This document shows, in pieces, positions 24,668 through 32,498 of a DNA stretch of 34,504 nt. This DNA is from an uncultured Anaerolineae bacterium (GTDB lineage: Bacteria; Chloroflexota; Anaerolineae; Anaerolineales; Villigracilaceae): assembly GCA_903910795.1 (NCBI GenBank), contig CAIWAX010000483.1, forward strand, positions 1 to 34,504, read 5' to 3'. A model generated the notes under the pieces. The model had not been told where the DNA came from, did not search any database, and saw only the letters and a list, made by a program, of their open reading frames with translations. Position 1 is the stretch's first letter; each line of letters starts with the position of its first letter. A program made the position numbers and the translations under genes.

Positions 24668-25576
24668 TTATACCTGACTTTCACTCGAGTCGCGCAAATA
24701 ACGGTTAAACCATTCAATGGCCTCATTACTGGATTGCGTGAGCCAGGGTTCTCGAACGTAAAGATCGGTATGCAAGCAGTCATACACAACCAGTTTCTTG
24801 GGTTCATTCGCCCGATCAATGACCGCCTGCACAACTGCTGTAGGAATAAAATCCTGATTGCCATGGATCATTAACAATGCGGTGGGTGAGATGAGTTCAA
24901 CAGCGGCAGCGGAGTGATCAGCAAATAAATACTCCAGGGATTCGAGCGTGACCCGGTTCTCGTAGGTGGGTGCGTAGGTTTTTTGGGCTTCAGAATAAAA
25001 ATCATAAGCCTCGGGAAAAGCCATCATACCGCCGTCACCAGGCATAGAAACTGCCGGTATGTAGGTGGCAGGGCTGCCACTCTGAAGGCGCGCATCGTGA
25101 TCCAGGTTGATCATTTTCAAAAAGCCCTGTAAACCATCCCGCCCCATGATGGCTTCAAAAACGTTCAGGCCGGTTGCGACCGTGACGACAGCCTTCAAGC
25201 GCCGGTCATAAGCCCCCAGGTGCAGCATGTGCACAGCCCCAAAGGAAATTCCCCAACCGCCGATGTTGTCAGTCTCCACCTCCGGCTGCGTGCGCAGCCA
25301 GGTGATCGCGTTGCGGACATCCTGCATCTGCTCGAATGGGACAATGTGATTGCGGGGTTCACCGCCGCTGGCACCATAGTGACGGTAATCAAATACCAGC
25401 ACCACAAAACCCGCATCTTCAAAACGGGCCGCATACCCTGGCAGGGTGATTTCCTTGATCGCGCTGATGGCATTCGCCATGACAATCGCTGGCGCGCGGC
25501 CTTTCAGGCCATCCGGCACATATAACCAGCCTCGGCACTCAATTCCCTGGCTTGTAAACACAATATCCTTGCGCAA
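24668..25576 (-). CDS. Alpha/beta hydrolase
   Basis: A ~302-aa serine hydrolase of the dienelactone-hydrolase/YcjY-like group. In track numbering, GWGISFGA carries the nucleophile Ser122, HGNQDFIP the acid Asp253 and DCLHTDLY the base His280. The oxyanion region is VMANAISAIKE. The lid region (155-225) probably sets specificity, and no signal peptide is present. I prefer the TTG at 25576 (MRKDIVFTSQG) because GGAGG lies 6 nt upstream; the ATG at 25609 has no ribosome site and sits against a TATAAA box that would place the transcription start downstream of it. The substrate is unknown. Confidence 0.83.
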   Translation of the reverse strand: MRKDIVFTSQGIECRGWLYVPDGLKGRAPAIVMANAISAIKEITLPGYAARFEDAGFVVLVFDYRHYGASGGEPRNHIVPFEQMQDVRNAITWLRTQPEVETDNIGGWGISFGAVHMLHLGAYDRRLKAVVTVATGLNVFEAIMGRDGLQGFLKMINLDHDARLQSGSPATYIPAVSMPGDGGMMAFPEAYDFYSEAQKTYAPTYENRVTLESLEYLFADHSAAAVELISPTALLMIHGNQDFIPTAVVQAVIDRANEPKKLVVYDCLHTDLYVREPWLTQSSNEAIEWFNRYLRDSSESQV

Positions 25577-25904
25577 TTTTTGCCTCCGATAAAAAATGAG
25601 ATCGGTCATAGTTTATAATAAAGTATATATTACCTAATTTATCACATTAAGTGAATTTTGGCATAAATTTTTCTGGTTCTGATTTATTTTGTGGTTTAAT
25701 GCAAAACCATCCGCGAATTTGCTCATAAATATTTTTATCTGCTCGGCACAGATGTAACTTCAAACCCGCGGCCGTATGCAGATGAATTTGGAATTGCTGA
25801 ATTGCAACTTTCAGGGTTTGAACGCATCTGATATAATGCCCCCGATCAGCGATTCTGTGATCGTGTGGGGTATAAAATAGATAATCATAAAAACGAGGCC
25901 AAGA
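25577..25904. other. Divergent intergenic region, 328 bp
   Basis: Holds control regions of the hydrolase (minus; TATAAA at about 25614-25619) and trxB (plus). It is AT-rich with no ORF. A small inverted repeat CGATCA/TGATCG lies at about 25842-25862 in the trxB leader. Confidence 0.5.
25829..25837 (+). promoter_or_regulatory. Extended -10 promoter of trxB
   Basis: TGATATAAT, a perfect -10 with TGn extension, 67 bp upstream of the trxB ATG; the -35 is poor. Confidence 0.55.
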
Positions 25905-26882
25905 ATGTCTTTAAGTCTTAGTGGTATTTCTCTCACATCCAATCCTGTCGAAGAAAAGCATGTCAAAGTCCTGGTGCTTGGCTCAGGCCCGGCCGGATTG
26001 ACAGCGGCTCTTTACGCTGCCCGCGCGGAGCTGGAACCGGTGGTTCTGACTGGTACTGAGCTGGGCGGGCAGGCAGCCCTAACCCATACCATCGAAAATT
26101 ACCCTGGTTTTCCCGATGGCGTGGGCGGCTCTGAGCTTGGAGAACTTTTTCAAAAACAGGCTGAACGCTTTGGCGCAACTGTCGAATTTGATACCGCCGA
26201 CAGTGTTGACCTTTCTGAACGACCCTACAAGGTAACAACCGATAACGGCGTGTATCTGGCGGATAGCCTGATCATCGCCACTGGCGCACGCTCAAATCAC
26301 CTGGAAATTCCGGGCGAAATTAAATTAACCGGCAAGGGTGTCTCTTACTGCGCCACTTGCGATGGCTGGTTCTTTAAAGAAAAGAGGGTTGTGGTGGTGG
26401 GCGGTGGCGACAGCGCGATTGAAGAGGCCCTCTTCCTGACCCGTTACGGTTCTTCTGTGACAGTCATTCACCGGCGCGAAAGTTTGCGCGCCGGAAAAGT
26501 ACTCCAGAACAGGGCTTTTTCCAACCCCAAAATCAAGTTTATCTGGAACTCGGTTGTGACCGAGGTGGTTGGGAATGAAAAAGTAACCACTTTGAAGCTT
26601 AAGGATACCCAGACAGGGCTTGAGTCTGATCTGGAGGCAGACGGCCTTTTCATCTTTATCGGGCATACGCCCAACACACAGATGTTCAAGGGCCAGTTGG
26701 AGATGGATGAGCTGGGCTACATACAGGCCAACCAGTACATGGAAACCAGCAAACCTGGTGTGTTTGTGGCTGGTGAAGTAGCCGATTCTCACTTCCGTCA
26801 GGTGATCACATCGGCTGGGATGGGCGCTGCCGCAGCGATCCAGGCTACCCAGTTCCTCGAAAAAGAAACTGTGCTTTCTTGA
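25905..26882 (+). CDS. trxB: Thioredoxin reductase
   Basis: A 325-aa low-molecular-weight NAD(P)H:thioredoxin reductase. The FAD-binding GSGPAG is at 26-31, the redox pair CATC is Cys149/Cys152, and GGGDSA (166-171) with HRRESLRA marks NADPH binding. The second FAD motif reads GEVADSHFRQ, with Glu where Asp is usual. There is an ~18-residue N-terminal extension (MSLSLSGISLTSNPVEEK) before the fold. GAGG lies about 10 nt before the ATG. It would keep thioredoxin reduced in the cytoplasm. It stands alone, ahead of mdh, with separating sequence that includes hairpins. Confidence 0.95.
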   Translation: MSLSLSGISLTSNPVEEKHVKVLVLGSGPAGLTAALYAARAELEPVVLTGTELGGQAALTHTIENYPGFPDGVGGSELGELFQKQAERFGATVEFDTADSVDLSERPYKVTTDNGVYLADSLIIATGARSNHLEIPGEIKLTGKGVSYCATCDGWFFKEKRVVVVGGGDSAIEEALFLTRYGSSVTVIHRRESLRAGKVLQNRAFSNPKIKFIWNSVVTEVVGNEKVTTLKLKDTQTGLESDLEADGLFIFIGHTPNTQMFKGQLEMDELGYIQANQYMETSKPGVFVAGEVADSHFRQVITSAGMGAAAAIQATQFLEKETVLS

Positions 26883-26884
26883 TG

Positions 26885-26906
26885 GAAAGTACCCATAAGT
26901 TCAGTA
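26885..26906 (-). repeat. 22-bp 'empty' form of the 37-bp repeat
   Basis: The sequence equals the two 11-bp flanks of the right arm at 18557-18593 (GAAAGTACCCA and TAAGTTCAGTA) joined directly, without the 15-bp CCCACAGGGCAAATG core. It lies just after the trxB stop. Confidence 0.85.
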
Positions 26907-27002
26907 TTTCCGGTTCTGCCGGTTTGGTTTTTATTACAATCTTTTAGATATTTTGTGACTTAAACGACTGTCCTAAATCAACATTTGAATTAAAATTCAA
27001 GC

Positions 27003-27032
27003 ACTCCCGGGAAAAACTGTGTTTTCGGGAGT
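27003..27032 (+). promoter_or_regulatory. Hairpin in the mdh leader
   Basis: ACTCCCG pairs with CGGGAGT, extended by G-T and A-T pairs to about 11 bp, with an ~8-nt loop. It ends 29 bp before the mdh ATG. No U-tract follows, so I read it as a leader hairpin or weak terminator of trxB. A TTGAATT/AATTCAA palindrome (26985-27000) just upstream could be an operator. Confidence 0.4.
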
Positions 27033-27061
27033 ATTGTTCGTAACTCAAAAAAGGAGGAGTT

Positions 27062-28000
27062 ATGCCAAAGGTTTCCATTATTGGCGCCGGTATGACTGGC
27101 GCCACAACTGCCCACTGGCTTGCGGAGCGGGAACTGGCAGATTTGGTGCTGGTTGATGTTCTGGAAGGGATGCCACAGGGTAAGGCGCTGGATATGTTCG
27201 AAGCAATGCCGATCATTGGGAAGGATGTCGATATTGTAGGCTCGAACAGTTATGAAGCCACCAAGGGATCGGATATTATTGTCATCACGGCTGGTTTGCC
27301 TCGCAAGCCCGGTATGAGCCGTGATGATCTGCTGACCGCCAACGCCGGTATCGTTGGCAAGGCCACCACCGAAACTTTGAAATATTCGCCGGATGCCATT
27401 TACGTTGTCCTGACCAATCCGCTGGATACCATGGCATATTTGGCCATGAAAGTCGGCAATATCCCGGCGAATCGTATCATCGGCCAGGCCGGCATCCTTG
27501 ACTCGGCTCGCATGCGCGCTTTTGTCGCAATGGAAACGGGTGTCAGTGTTGAAAACATCAATTGCTATGTGCTGGGTGGGCATGGTGATGAAATGGTGCC
27601 GCTGACTCAGCACTCCAATATCGCTGGCATCCCTTTGCGCGATTATTTGCCTGCTGACAGACTGGAAGCTATTTTGAACCGCACCCGCAAAGGCGGCGGT
27701 GAGATTGTAAATCTGCTCAAGACCGGTTCGGCTTTTTATGCGCCCTCCGCAGCGATTGCCCAGATGGTGGAAGCAATTCTGAAAGATAAACACCTGATTG
27801 TGCCTTGCGCGGCTTATATGCAGGGTGAATATGGTTTGAAAGACATGTTCTTTGGCGTCCCTGTTCAACTTGGCCGCAATGGAATCGAGCGCATCGTTGA
27901 ATACAAACTCGATGCTGACGAACAGTCTGCCTTTGATAAATCCGCGGCTTCGGTCAAGGAAACCATTGAAGCACTGAAAAACCTGGTCAAACTGTCCTGA
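27062..28000 (+). CDS. mdh: Malate dehydrogenase (lactate dehydrogenase-like type)
   Basis: A 312-aa NAD-dependent malate dehydrogenase, interconverting malate and oxaloacetate. NAD binding is by GAGMTGA (8-14) with Asp32 at the end of the second strand. Substrate arginines are Arg81 and Arg87 in GLPRKPGMSRDD, plus Arg150 in DSARMR; the catalytic His174 lies in GGHGDEMVP. Arg81 in the specificity loop favours malate over lactate. GGAGG sits before the ATG. Citrate synthase follows 42 bp later, so both TCA-cycle genes are probably one transcript. CCACAGGG within GMPQGKALD is the native family motif, not a repeat insertion. Confidence 0.96.
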   Translation: MPKVSIIGAGMTGATTAHWLAERELADLVLVDVLEGMPQGKALDMFEAMPIIGKDVDIVGSNSYEATKGSDIIVITAGLPRKPGMSRDDLLTANAGIVGKATTETLKYSPDAIYVVLTNPLDTMAYLAMKVGNIPANRIIGQAGILDSARMRAFVAMETGVSVENINCYVLGGHGDEMVPLTQHSNIAGIPLRDYLPADRLEAILNRTRKGGGEIVNLLKTGSAFYAPSAAIAQMVEAILKDKHLIVPCAAYMQGEYGLKDMFFGVPVQLGRNGIERIVEYKLDADEQSAFDKSAASVKETIEALKNLVKLS

Positions 28001-28042
28001 AACTTGTAACCTTTGTACCTTATGTCAGAAAGGAGCCGTTAT

Positions 28043-29359
28043 ATGATTTTGCATGACAAGATCGCTGAACAATTACCTGAATGGCGTAACCGCTATAAAG
28101 CCCTTGGGAAGGAACATGCTGATGTGGTGGTTGACAAGGTAACAGTTGGGCAGGTTGTTGGCGGCATGCGGGATATAAAATCGCTTGTAACCGACATATC
28201 CTATGTCGACCCAGCCGAAGGCATCCGCTTCCGCGGTCTATCCATTCCGGAGGTTTTGAAAGCCCTCCCGAAACCGCGTGGAGCCAAAATTCCGTATGTG
28301 GGCGGCCTATATTACCTGCTGATGCTTGGTGAGATACCCACCCGCGAGCAGGCTTTGTTGGTGGAAGCTGAATGGGCGAAGCGCGCCGTTGTGCCGGATT
28401 ACGTTTATAAAATGATCCGATCCATGCCCGCTGAAACCCATCCGATGACCCTGCTCTCTCAAGCGGTGCTGGCCCTGCAAAATGGCTCTGCCTTTGCCCA
28501 CCAGTACCACGCCGGGATGAAAAAGGATTCCTATTGGGAACCTGCGCTTGAAGACAGCCTGGATCTGACAGCTAAACTGCCAGTCATCGCCGCGTTCATT
28601 TATCGGATGAAGTATTTTGGAGAAACCAGAAAACCAAAATACAATTCCAGGCTCGATTACGGCGCAAATTTCGCAAAAATGATGGGCGTCAAGGATCAGA
28701 AGGGTTATGCCGAACTGGCCCGCTTGTATTTCATTCTACACAGCGACCACGAATCTGGTAACGTTTCTGCGCATACCATGCACCTGGTCGGATCTGCCCT
28801 TTCCGATCCCTACCTGTCCTTCTCCGCTTCCCTGAACGGACTGGCTGGCCCACTGCACGGCCTGGCCAACCAGGAGTGCCTTGGATGGCTGCTGGATGTC
28901 TACAAGATGTTTGGCAAGGTGCCTTCGCGCGAAGAACTTTACAAATTTGCTTGGGATACCCTCAACAGCGGTAAGGTTATCCCCGGTTACGGTCATGCGG
29001 TTTTGCGCGTACCTGATCCTCGCTTCACGGCCCAGATGCAGTTTGCCAAAGAACGCTTCCCACAGGATGACCTTGTTCAACTGGCTGATCTGGTTTTTGA
29101 CGTGGTTCCGGCGGTTCTCAAGGAACAGGGCAAGGCCAAAAACCCGGCGCCCAATGTCGATGCCATTTCTGGCACGCTCCAATATTATTACGGCGTACGA
29201 GATTTTGACTTTTATACCGTTTTGTTCGGCGTTGGCCGCGCCCTGGGCGTCACCCCCAATTATGTTTGGGCTCGCGCGCTTGGTCAGCCAATTGAGCGTC
29301 CAAAATCGCTCTCAACCAAAATGCTGGAAGATATTGTGAAGGCTGCCCAGCCAGCCTAG
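28043..29359 (+). CDS. gltA: Citrate synthase
   Basis: A 438-aa citrate synthase that condenses oxaloacetate and acetyl-CoA. Catalytic residues are His272 (GPLHGLANQE), His318 (PGYGHAVLR) and Asp389 (DFDFYTVLFG). HSDHESGNVSAHT (233-245) is also typical. The start is the ATG at 28043 (MILHDKIAEQ), seven nt after AGAAAGGAG; the track start at 28013 lies ahead of this site. At 438 aa with LANQECLGWL it resembles the larger, eukaryote-like citrate synthases rather than the short ~370-aa type. It ends at a strong terminator. Confidence 0.95.
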   Translation: MILHDKIAEQLPEWRNRYKALGKEHADVVVDKVTVGQVVGGMRDIKSLVTDISYVDPAEGIRFRGLSIPEVLKALPKPRGAKIPYVGGLYYLLMLGEIPTREQALLVEAEWAKRAVVPDYVYKMIRSMPAETHPMTLLSQAVLALQNGSAFAHQYHAGMKKDSYWEPALEDSLDLTAKLPVIAAFIYRMKYFGETRKPKYNSRLDYGANFAKMMGVKDQKGYAELARLYFILHSDHESGNVSAHTMHLVGSALSDPYLSFSASLNGLAGPLHGLANQECLGWLLDVYKMFGKVPSREELYKFAWDTLNSGKVIPGYGHAVLRVPDPRFTAQMQFAKERFPQDDLVQLADLVFDVVPAVLKEQGKAKNPAPNVDAISGTLQYYYGVRDFDFYTVLFGVGRALGVTPNYVWARALGQPIERPKSLSTKMLEDIVKAAQPA

Positions 29360-29371
29360 CACGTGAATATG

Positions 29372-29407
29372 AAGCGGGCTTCCAAAAATGGAAGCCCGCT
29401 TTTGATT
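29372..29407 (+). terminator. Rho-independent terminator after gltA
   Basis: AAGCGGGCTTCCA pairs exactly with TGGAAGCCCGCTT around an AAAA loop and is followed by TTGATTT. It may also serve the convergent mgsA gene. Confidence 0.88.
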
Positions 29408-29425
29408 TAAGAAGCACTCGTTATT

Positions 29426-29896
29426 TCAGGCCAGAACCTGGCGTTTGCGTGATTCGGCATATCGAATCAAATCCGGGGTAGGATTTTCGTATTCTTCGTT
29501 CATCAGGTTTGACGAGATGATGAAATCTGCTGTAGCCCGGTTGGATGCAGTCGGGATGTTGTAGAGAACTGCCAGCCGTAAAAGCGCCTTAATATCCGGG
29601 TCGTGCGGTTGGGGTTCGAGCGGATCCCAAAAGAAAATCAGGAAATCGATATCGCCTTCGGCGATTTTTGCGCCAATTTGCTGGTCGCCTCCGATGGGGC
29701 CGCTTTTAAACTGGGTAATGGGCAGTTCCAATTCATTTTCCAGCATACTGCCTGTGGTGCCTGTTCCGAAGAGATGATGGCGGGAAAGTGTGCCGCGGTT
29801 GAAACGAGCCCATTCGAGCAAATCCTTTTTCTTGTTATCATGGGCTACCATTGCAATTCGTTTTTTTACTCCGATGATGGGAGGGTTTGTTGTCAT
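29426..29896 (-). CDS. mgsA: Methylglyoxal synthase
   Basis: A 156-aa enzyme that converts dihydroxyacetone phosphate to methylglyoxal and phosphate, a bypass of lower glycolysis. Family residues are present: His19 and Asp20 in MVAHDNKK, GTGTTG (phosphate binding), catalytic Asp71 in GPIGGDQQ and His98 in QPHDPD. AAGGTAAGG precedes the ATG. It is convergent with gltA and stands alone. It fits an organism that takes in much sugar, since MGS relieves sugar-phosphate stress. Confidence 0.95.
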   Translation of the reverse strand: MTTNPPIIGVKKRIAMVAHDNKKKDLLEWARFNRGTLSRHHLFGTGTTGSMLENELELPITQFKSGPIGGDQQIGAKIAEGDIDFLIFFWDPLEPQPHDPDIKALLRLAVLYNIPTASNRATADFIISSNLMNEEYENPTPDLIRYAESRKRQVLA

Positions 29897-29994
29897 TTTT
29901 TACCTTACCTTGTTTGTGCCTGTTTGAATAAAAAGCTCAAAACAGTCTTCAGAGGAAAAATATCCTCCGGGTTTTCATTTCTTTCTTGCATTAT

Positions 29995-30023
29995 ATAAAA
30001 ACTCCCCGCATGGGCGGGGAGTT
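29995..30023 (-). terminator. Rho-independent terminator of the LysM gene
   Basis: On the minus strand, AACTCCCCGC and GCGGGGAGTT form a perfect 10-bp stem with a 4-nt loop, followed by TTTTATATA; it starts 8 nt past the stop. Confidence 0.9.
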
Positions 30024-30030
30024 CACATGC

Positions 30031-31197
30031 TTATGGTGTTGGTGTTGCTTCCGGGGCGACTCCCTGCCAGGTAAAGTCGCGTTGACTTGATTTATCCCCC
30101 GCGCTCTGATACACGGGCTGACCTTGATCATCTGTGGAAACCTGGCGCACGGTCGAGATAAACCATCGTAAAATGTGGGGTGCATTGTCCTTCGGTCGGA
30201 AGGAGACCGGCACAATATACTTGGTATCATGAACATAGTCAATCAACCGCCGGCCCTGTCCTTCGGTGATATCTTCAATGGTGATGATATAGGCTTCGCT
30301 ATCGCGCAGGGTGCCAATCGAAGCCCATTGCAGCGTGATGTTGTCATTCGCCAGAGTAAAGGCAGCGCCATCCGCGGGTAAAAGCAAGTTCGGAGCGGGA
30401 TACGGCGGCGGTGTGGTGGCTGTCGGGGTTGGGCCAGGTGTGGCGGCGCGCATACACAATGGAATCGTCAGGTTCATTCCCAGGAAGACTGTATCGGTGC
30501 TCAACCCGTTATAGGATTTGATCGCGTCACCAGGGACAGAGTAGTTGGCGGAGATGGATCCGAGGGTATCGTTTGCCTGAACGGTATAAATCACCTTATC
30601 ACAGGCTGCCAGCGTAGCCTGGGCGGGCTCAAAGGTGCCTGTGGCTGCCGCCGGTGGTGTTGGAGTGGGATGCGGGACTTGAATTTTCTGCCCAATTGAG
30701 AGCGTGTTGCAGGCTATTGGCAGATTGTTCAGCGTGATGATGCTCTGCACGGATACGCCAAAGCTGACCGCGATGGATGTGCAGGTGTCACCGGTGGCAA
30801 TGGTGTAATCAAAAGGAGCCTGCAAGGTGGCTGAGGGTACTGTGGTGGCCGTGGGCGCATCCGTTGCCAGGATCGTTGCGGTTGCAGTGGCCGTGACAGT
30901 AGCCGTGCCGCCTTTAGGAGCGTTGGCTGCGCCGGTTGCAACACCGGTCACGCGTAAAACAACGTACACAAGGACTGCGCCAACGATCAGAAACAACGTT
31001 AACAGGCCAAGAACCGCTGGCAGGCTGAGGGTGATTTCGGGCATGCGGCTGGCCTGTACAGTGGCAGGCTTTTTGGCCTCCACGGTTGGTCGCAGTTCTG
31101 TGCCGCACACAAGGCAGCGTGTGGCGTTATCGGCCAGGCGCGTTCCGCAGGTAGGACAAATTTTTGTATTGGGGGTGGATGTGGTTGCTGGACTCAT
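30031..31197 (-). CDS. Zinc-ribbon, single-TM protein with two LysM domains
   Basis: A 388-aa membrane protein. A cytoplasmic zinc ribbon (CPTC 14-17, CLVC 28-31) is followed by one TM helix (about 57-82) and a Thr/Ala-rich stretch. Two LysM peptidoglycan/chitin-binding modules follow (FDYTIATGDTCTSIAVSFG.., 129-175; VIYTVQANDTLGSISANYS.., 203-247). After a Pro/Thr linker, the C-terminal ~115 residues look like a fibronectin-III-type domain (PNLLLPADGAAFTLANDNITLQW). The N-terminus should face the cytoplasm and the LysM part the cell wall. No Shine-Dalgarno is present; the promoter lies about 10 nt before the ATG, so the message is probably leaderless. The function is unknown. Confidence 0.85.
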   Translation of the reverse strand: MSPATTSTPNTKICPTCGTRLADNATRCLVCGTELRPTVEAKKPATVQASRMPEITLSLPAVLGLLTLFLIVGAVLVYVVLRVTGVATGAANAPKGGTATVTATATATILATDAPTATTVPSATLQAPFDYTIATGDTCTSIAVSFGVSVQSIITLNNLPIACNTLSIGQKIQVPHPTPTPPAAATGTFEPAQATLAACDKVIYTVQANDTLGSISANYSVPGDAIKSYNGLSTDTVFLGMNLTIPLCMRAATPGPTPTATTPPPYPAPNLLLPADGAAFTLANDNITLQWASIGTLRDSEAYIITIEDITEGQGRRLIDYVHDTKYIVPVSFRPKDNAPHILRWFISTVRQVSTDDQGQPVYQSAGDKSSQRDFTWQGVAPEATPTP

Positions 31198-31207
31198 ACA
31201 AAAAAAG

Positions 31208-31216
31208 ATTATACCA
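31208..31216 (-). promoter_or_regulatory. Extended -10 promoter of the LysM gene
   Basis: Minus-strand TGGTATAAT ends 10 nt before the ATG, which would place the transcription start at or within a few bases of the start codon. Confidence 0.65.
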
Positions 31217-31266
31217 TGCTAAAAAGAGGAAAATTGGTGCTGCCCGGCAAAAATGCTTAGATAATT

Positions 31267-31467
31267 CGTAACTGCTCACGGGGTGGGTGCTTTTTGGCAA
31301 GAGCCTATCCCCGCTAAGAACATGCGGGGTGCGGAGCAAACCATCGAAATTTAGTTCATTTACCCACATTTTTTCCGAATGGAAAGTACCCACGATTTGC
31401 TCCCGCAAGGGCATCGGGACGATGTTAGCAAATCGTTCAGTATGACGGAACATGGTGAGCAGTTACG
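31267..31467. mobile_element. MITE-like element, copy 3, with 6-bp target duplication
   Basis: Perfect 13-bp terminal inverted repeats (CGTAACTGCTCAC and GTGAGCAGTTACG) are flanked by ATAATT on both sides (31261-31266 and 31468-31473). The left ~55 bp match copy 1. The right part contains a second nested repeat (31379-31443) that begins GAATGGAAAGTACCCA and ends TTCAGTATGA, as in the 37-bp family, with an internal CGATTTGCT/AGCAAATCG stem. No ORF of its own. Confidence 0.75.
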
Positions 31468-31574
31468 ATAATTCTTATTGTGACCATGAAGAGTAAAGTT
31501 CGGATCGGTTTGAGCCTGGTCTTATGTTTTGTTTTTGAGCGGCATGAGTGCGCCACGTAGCGATAGCTTACCTC

Positions 31575-31583
31575 TGCTATAAT
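31575..31583 (+). promoter_or_regulatory. Extended -10 promoter of E1-alpha
   Basis: TGCTATAAT ends 9 nt before the ATG at 31593, and no ribosome site lies between, indicating a leaderless mRNA. Confidence 0.65.
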
Positions 31584-31592
31584 TCAAATTCT

Positions 31593-32480
31593 ATGACCCA
31601 CAATTATGATCTCTATCATCAGATGTTATTAATCCGTCGTTTTGAAGAGCGAGCCCTGGCTGAGTTTTCGGCCGGGAAGTTGTTTGGTACGACCCACGCT
31701 TACATTGGACAGGAAGCTGATGCGGCTGCCATTTTTGAGATGCTGAACTCGCGGGATATCGTGTGGAGCAACCACCGCTGTCACGGTCATTTTCTGGCGT
31801 ACGGCGGCGATCCTTACCGGTTGGCGGCAGAATTGATGGGCAAGGCTACCGGCCTGGTGGGCGGGCGCGGCGGCAGCCAGCACATCCACTGGCGGAACTT
31901 TTATTCCAATGGCATCCAGGGCGGCATTGTGCCCGTTGCAACCGGTATGGCGCTTGCCCAAAAAGTGCAAAAAACGGGCGGAATCGCCGTTGTGTTTTGC
32001 GGAGATGGTACCCTGGGGGAAGGTGTACTCTACGAAAGTCTCAATATTTCTGCGCTCTGGCAGTTACCGGTGTTATATGTTGTGGAAGATAACCGCTATG
32101 CGCAGACAACTCCCGTTGAGAAGGGCTTGAGTGGGTCATTTCGGGCTCGCTTTGAAGCATTTGGGATTAAAACTTTCGAGCTGGAATCAAGCGATGTGTT
32201 AACAATCACTCCTTACGCTGAGGAAGCCGTTCAATTTGTGCGCGACAACAGCCGGCCTGCCGCGCTTATTTTGCATACGTATCGTTTTTCCGCCCATAGC
32301 AAAGGGGATGACCCCCGCGACCGGGATACTATCGCTAAAATCCGGGCTGAATTCGATCCGTTAACTATTCAAGCTGCCCGTCTCACAACTATTGAAATCG
32401 ACCAGGCTGAATCGGAGGTTTCGATGGTGGTTGATGCGGCTTTTACGCGCGCGCACGCCGACCCCTTTCCGGTTTTATGA
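31593..32480 (+). CDS. pdhA: 2-oxoacid dehydrogenase E1 component, alpha subunit
   Basis: About 295 aa, thiamine-diphosphate-dependent, of the pyruvate/acetoin dehydrogenase E1-alpha type. MLLIRRFEERA opens the fold; GGRGGSQHIHW (90-100) and the ThDP-binding GDGTLGEG...EDNRYA (137-170) are present; HTYRFSAHSKGDDPRDRD matches the phosphorylation-loop region. The start is the ATG at 31593 (MTHNYDLYHQ); the track start at 31548 lies upstream of the promoter. It works with the beta subunit 18 bp downstream. The protein is somewhat short at the C-terminus. The exact 2-oxoacid (pyruvate, acetoin or another) cannot be told from sequence; no E2 or E3 is complete in the window. Confidence 0.88.
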   Translation: MTHNYDLYHQMLLIRRFEERALAEFSAGKLFGTTHAYIGQEADAAAIFEMLNSRDIVWSNHRCHGHFLAYGGDPYRLAAELMGKATGLVGGRGGSQHIHWRNFYSNGIQGGIVPVATGMALAQKVQKTGGIAVVFCGDGTLGEGVLYESLNISALWQLPVLYVVEDNRYAQTTPVEKGLSGSFRARFEAFGIKTFELESSDVLTITPYAEEAVQFVRDNSRPAALILHTYRFSAHSKGDDPRDRDTIAKIRAEFDPLTIQAARLTTIEIDQAESEVSMVVDAAFTRAHADPFPVL

Positions 32481-32498
32481 TAAACAGAGAAAATAATT

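Larger units (their letters stand above)
31198..31592. other. Divergent intergenic region, 395 bp
   Basis: Between the LysM gene and E1-alpha. It contains extended -10 promoters for both genes at its edges and a 201-bp MITE-like element (31267-31467) in the middle. I see no protein gene; the 108-aa minus ORF at 31127-31453 is repeat-derived. Confidence 0.65.

Noticed and set aside
25434-25448. ACCCTGGCAGGGT in the hydrolase gene
   Set aside because: The arms do not match the unit's spacing and the encoded LPGYAARF looks native to the family.
27033-27046. GTTCGTAACTC near mdh as another MITE end
   Set aside because: Only the first ~9 bases match and no inverted partner is present nearby.
27174-27186. 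CCACAGGGTAAGG in mdh, like a 15-bp unit
   Set aside because: It encodes the native GMPQGKALD motif of malate dehydrogenases, so it is not an insertion.
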